From the NCBI GenBank assembly GCA_030064795.1, contig JASJEI010000268.1, positions 1 through 27,268 on the forward strand: a stretch of 27,268 nucleotides of DNA, read 5' to 3'. This document shows, one piece after another, positions 24,485-27,268 of this stretch (position 1 is its first letter; each line of letters opens with the position of its first letter). The notes under the pieces are model-generated. The model saw only the letters and a program-made list of their open reading frames with translations. It was not told where the DNA came from and made no database searches. This DNA is from Pleurocapsa sp. MO_226.B13 (GTDB lineage Bacteria; Cyanobacteriota; Cyanobacteriia; Cyanobacteriales; Xenococcaceae). A program made the position numbers and the translations under genes.

Positions 24485-24687
24485 GAAGGGAGGTAGGGAA
24501 GTATTAGTCCCCAAATCCCCAAGTCTCCAAGTTCCCAAGCGATAAAATTCCAATAGATATGCAGTTTAATTTTTTGTTTACAAACACTCTCTTAAGAGTA
24601 ATGTCCAACTTCTCTTTGTAAAACTCAACTTAAGGAGCAATTATTTTCTGTTAAATTTTGTTTTTTAAGCACATGTCTATCACTGAG

Positions 24688-24809
24688 ATCTTGCACCTAA
24701 CCTGTAATTGACTTGTGGTATCAGGGAAAGGGGTAAAGGTTAAGGGGAAAAGGATTATAAATTGATTATCGCTTCTGAATTATTAAGTTTTTTTGTACTG
24801 GTGCAAGAT
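24688..24809. repeat. Inverted repeat ATCTTGCACC ... GGTGCAAGAT
   Basis: Ten-base perfect arms at 24688-24697 and 24800-24809 enclose 102 bases of AT- and purine-rich sequence. Similarity continues weakly outward (CTCAGTGATAG versus GTGAGTATCAG). The right arm touches the presumed start of the HU-like pseudogene, so this may be a small insertion in its leader. Confidence 0.5.
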
Positions 24810-25016
24810 GTGAGTATCAGCAAAAAAGACTTAGTTAAACTAGTTATCTAAAAAGTAGATTGCAAACCCCAAATAGTAGAAGAAATTTATCAATCTTTGA
24901 AACAAAGTGAAAGTGTTAATCAACCTAACTTTGGTACTTTTTATCTTAAACAGCATCGTGATTGATGTGCTTTTGAGTTTAATCCTTCTCAGAAGTTAAG
25001 AAAAATGTTTGGTTAG
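24810..25016 (+). pseudogene. Decayed HU-like DNA-binding protein gene
   Basis: Reading from GTG 24810 in one frame gives SISKKDLVKLVI, stop (TAA 24849), KVDCKPQIVEEIYQSLKQSE... NFGTFYLKQHRD, stop (TGA 24963), CAFEFNPSQKLRKMFG, stop (TAG 25014). The order KKDLV..V..K...., NFGTF.l., and F.PSQ.LRKM matches the HU/IHF fold (helical start, then the NFGTF beta-turn, then the FxPgxxL end). The usual arm between the last two blocks is shortened. The frame is intact and only in-frame stops interrupt it, consistent with recent decay by point mutations (for example CAA to TAA and TGG to TGA). Family assignment is by motif memory. Confidence 0.5.
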
Positions 25017-25192
25017 TCATCTACTTATAAAGGACAGGTTTAGAGTAATTATTTAATCTAAAAGAATAATTGCATCTATTTTCTGTAAGCTCGTTATCAT
25101 TACCAACAAGAAAATTAATATTTGCTTAATGGCAAATTAGCTAATGTTAAGGTGATCTCTAAAACATAATTTGTTTGAATGATTTATGTAAC

Positions 25193-25600
25193 ATGAGTAT
25201 AGAATTATTGACCGCAGAAAAGCTGTTAGAGATGGCTTTGGGTGGAATTGCTGGAAATGCTGCCAGTGAAGGTGTCAAAAGATTATGGCAGGCGATCGAA
25301 AATCGTCTGCGGAAAAATCAACCTGTTATTGAAGCAGAGATAGTTGAATTGGAACAAAACCCTACTCAGGAGAAGTTAAAATCTTTAGAACCTTTTCTGC
25401 AAGTTGAAATGTATAAAGATAAGCTATTTGCCGAAGAGATAAGCAAATTAGCCCAAGAAATAGCGAAGGCTAACAGTGGAGATACTATTACTACAGGCGA
25501 GATTAAAGCCGAAACTGGTGGGGTTGCTGCTGCCAAGATAGATGCACCTGGTAGCAGATTTGGAGGAAAGGATACTCATCTTCACTTAAAAAAGAATTAA
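25193..25600 (+). CDS. N-terminal helical domain of a STAND protein, closed by an early stop
   Basis: A 135-codon frame (ATG 25193; an upstream ATG at 25175 adds MNDLCN). It is mostly helical: LTAEKLLEMALGGIAGNAAS, EGVKRLWQAIENRLRKNQP, then EEISKLAQEIAKANS. It ends in a G-rich linker with the pattern TITTGEIKAETGGVAAAKID, often found just before NTPase modules in bacterial STAND proteins. The stop at 25598-25600 comes immediately after the slippery run. The NB-ARC part continues in the -1 frame without any start codon of its own before its P-loop region. The two are therefore almost certainly one gene, or were until recently. Alone, this product would be a free adaptor or effector-associated domain. 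Confidence 0.7.
   Translation: MSIELLTAEKLLEMALGGIAGNAASEGVKRLWQAIENRLRKNQPVIEAEIVELEQNPTQEKLKSLEPFLQVEMYKDKLFAEEISKLAQEIAKANSGDTITTGEIKAETGGVAAAKIDAPGSRFGGKDTHLHLKKN
25588..25594 (+). promoter_or_regulatory. A_AAA_AAG slippery heptamer at the STAND frame junction
   Basis: In the zero frame the codons are TTA AAA AAG AAT TAA. This places the canonical bacterial -1 slippery heptamer A_AAA_AAG (as in Escherichia coli dnaX) with a stop two codons later. Slipping back one base continues as AAA AAA GAA TTA ACC into the long NB-ARC frame. A Shine-Dalgarno-like GGAGGAAAGG lies upstream at 25562-25571, about 16 bases from the heptamer. Only a weak five-pair stem is visible downstream (25619-25635). 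Confidence 0.6.
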
Positions 25601-27268
25601 CCCCAGAAGAAGTTGTCGAAGTCGCTTACAGACTTGAACAAGCTAAGTCTCAAGTTGCTACTTCTGCCAATCTCATTACTACTCCCCCCAATCTCGAAAA
25701 CTGGGTAGAGAGAGAGGAAGAGATTAACGATATACAATCGTGGGTGAAAGATCCTAAAATCCACACTTTTGGCATTCAAGGATTGGGAGGTACGGGAAAA
25801 TCCACCATAGCTAGTTATCTCTATCAAAATATCGACTTTGCAGACAAATACAAATTTTGGGCAGATGTCAGCCTCAAACCCGACTTTACTATCTTTGCTG
25901 AAAAGGTAATTACCGCATTTGGTGGTAAGGTTACTCTGCCGATAGATATTACTCAGTTAATTAATCACTTGCTTTATCTTCTCAGTCAGCGTCGCTATTT
26001 GCTAGTAATCGACAATCTAGAAACTCTAATTGATGTAGAAAAAAACTGGCAAGATGAATATTACCAACAATTTTTTAATCGTTGGTTGCAACAGGGAAAA
26101 ACCAGCACTCTTCTGATAACGACGCGAGAAAAACCCCAATCATTTCAAGGCTTAGAGCATTGGTATTCTTTGGGAGGGATGAAAATTGCTGAAGGGATTA
26201 AGTTATTAACCAAGCTAGGAATAAGAGGAACAGAAGCAGAATTAGAAAAGTTTGTGAGAGACATAGGAGGACACCCTCTTACTATCAAGTTAGTAGCAGG
26301 ATATTTAAGAGAATATTGCCAAAGTCAGTTAAGTCAAGTTGCCGAATTAGGATTGGAACAGTTCGATCTGGTTTACGAAGAAGCATCAGGATTGCACCGC
26401 AACCAACAAGATGCTCGTCTGTCTTGGATCATTCAACAGCACCTCAACAGATTAACCCCAGAACAGAAAAACTTTACGCTCGATTTGAGCGTCTATCGCC
26501 TACCGTTTAATCGCGAAGCAGCAAGTTATATGTGGATTGAAGAAGAGATAAAACCGATAGTAATTCAGAAAAAGCTTCAGGAATTATGCAATCGTTCTTT
26601 ATTAACCAAAACTCAAGATAACCAATATCTCTTTCCAGCTTTAGTACAAGAATATCTTTACCAGCAACAAAAACCAAATTTAACTACTGCCCATCTGCAA
26701 GCAATTGAATATTATCAACTTCATCTGAAAGAGGAAGCATATTGGCAAGTTCGAGAAGATGTTAGCGAATACCTAGAAATTATTTATCATTACTGTGAAT
26801 TAGAACAGTATGCTCAAGCTAATGATGTTCTCAATGCCTGTTTTGAGTTTCTCAAACTGCGGGGTTATTATTCGGTTTTGGTAGAACTCTACGAAAAGTT
26901 AGCCGATAGATGGCAATTTAATTTAAAGCCAGAAGAAAGATATGATTATGCTTGGGTATTAACTAATTTAGGTACAGTTGAACGTTACTTAGGAAAAGTA
27001 GATCGCACTATAAAATTTTATAATCAATCGCTAGCAATTTTTCAAGAGATCGGCGATCGCTCTGGCATTGCTAATTCTTTAATGGGTTTAGGCATTGCTT
27101 ACTACTCTCTGGGAGACTATCAACGAGCCATTGACTACCATCAGCAGTCCTTAGCGATTCAACAACAAATCGGCGATCGCTCTGGCATTGCTGCTTCTTT
27201 CAATAATTTAGGCACTGCTTACGGCTCTCTGGGAGACTATCCAAAAGCGATTGACTACTTTCAGCAGT
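25594..27268 (+). CDS. STAND NTPase (NB-ARC) with TPR repeats, partial at the window end
   Basis: This is the -1 frame continuation, open to the end of the window (at least 558 codons). Numbering as one fused chain, Walker A is GLGGTGKST (197-205), Walker B is LLVIDNLE (270-277), the TTR sensor is at 310-312, and GGHPL (359-363) is the plant/animal NB-ARC GxP-type motif. A winged-helix-like region (about 395-510) follows, then TPRs from about residue 584, with 40-residue units such as YYSLGDYQRAIDYHQQSLAI. STAND proteins are signal-triggered switches in which the repeats sense a ligand. In bacteria many act in defence or regulated cell death, but no such partner gene is visible here. The C-terminus lies outside the window. 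Confidence 0.85.

Larger units (their letters stand above)
24320..25192. other. Long gap with a hairpin element, an inverted repeat and a decayed gene
   Basis: No intact gene is seen in these 870 bases. From left to right the stretch holds a purine-rich G/A stretch (24391-24412), the nested hairpin element (24414-24484), a ten-base inverted repeat pair (24688-24697 and 24800-24809), the HU-like pseudogene (about 24810-25016), and AT-rich sequence that must contain the promoter of the STAND gene. Confidence 0.6.

Noticed and set aside
24320..25192. hoxW or hyp maturation genes downstream of hoxH
   Set aside because: No reading frame of suitable length or motif is present; only repeats and an HU-like relic were found.
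26316..26510. 64-codon plus-strand frame inside the NB-ARC region
   Set aside because: It is a +frame shadow of the STAND gene, whose own frame shows all nucleotide-binding motifs.

Overview
The window is a cyanobacterial chromosome segment. It has low G+C, frequent HIP1-type octamers (GCGATCGC), a CpcT/CpeT phycobiliprotein lyase, short heptamer repeats between genes, and a complete set of structural genes for the bidirectional [NiFe] hydrogenase. The mix of large surface proteins, MITE-like palindromes and a STAND/TPR protein suggests a colonial or filamentous lineage with a mobile-element-rich genome. The exact genus is not readable from the sequence.

Layout. Bases 1-371 hold no gene, only inverted and tandem repeats. 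At 372-539 lies a remnant of an ELWxxDGT-type repeat protein, overlapped by a pentapeptide-repeat gene (577-1005). Four tandem paralogous solute-binding lipoproteins follow (1121-7144), with no ABC permease or ATPase among them. On the minus strand come a 1341-residue two-partner-secretion (filamentous haemagglutinin-like) exoprotein (7425-11450) and a DUF6391-like protein. A plus-strand SGNH/CE2 esterase with a broken LamG region (12561-14033) converges on recN (minus). The cpcT-like lyase, pdxH and a 57-residue small ORF are on the plus strand. After a 636-base gap comes the hox cluster: hoxE, hoxF, a 4-TM membrane protein, a translationally coupled 53-residue ORF, hoxU, a MITE-like element, hoxY, a palindrome and hoxH (18459-24319). 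The 24320-25192 gap carries a nested hairpin element and a decayed HU-like gene. The window ends inside a STAND protein (helical N-terminal domain, NB-ARC NTPase, TPRs). Its two halves lie in different frames, joined exactly at an A_AAA_AAG slippery heptamer.

How the genes work together. HoxEFU form the NAD(P)H/ferredoxin-side diaphorase and HoxYH the hydrogenase module of one cytoplasmic enzyme. All are on one strand in order, with two unexplained membrane ORFs placed between hoxF and hoxU. The other genes are functionally unrelated.

The observations most worth checking are the STAND frameshift junction, the membrane ORF pair inside the hox cluster, the four orphan binding proteins with strongly conserved spacers, the chimeric SGNH protein, the two pseudogene remnants, and a family of related palindromes at three places. 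No database or folding software was used: family names come from recognised motifs and architecture.
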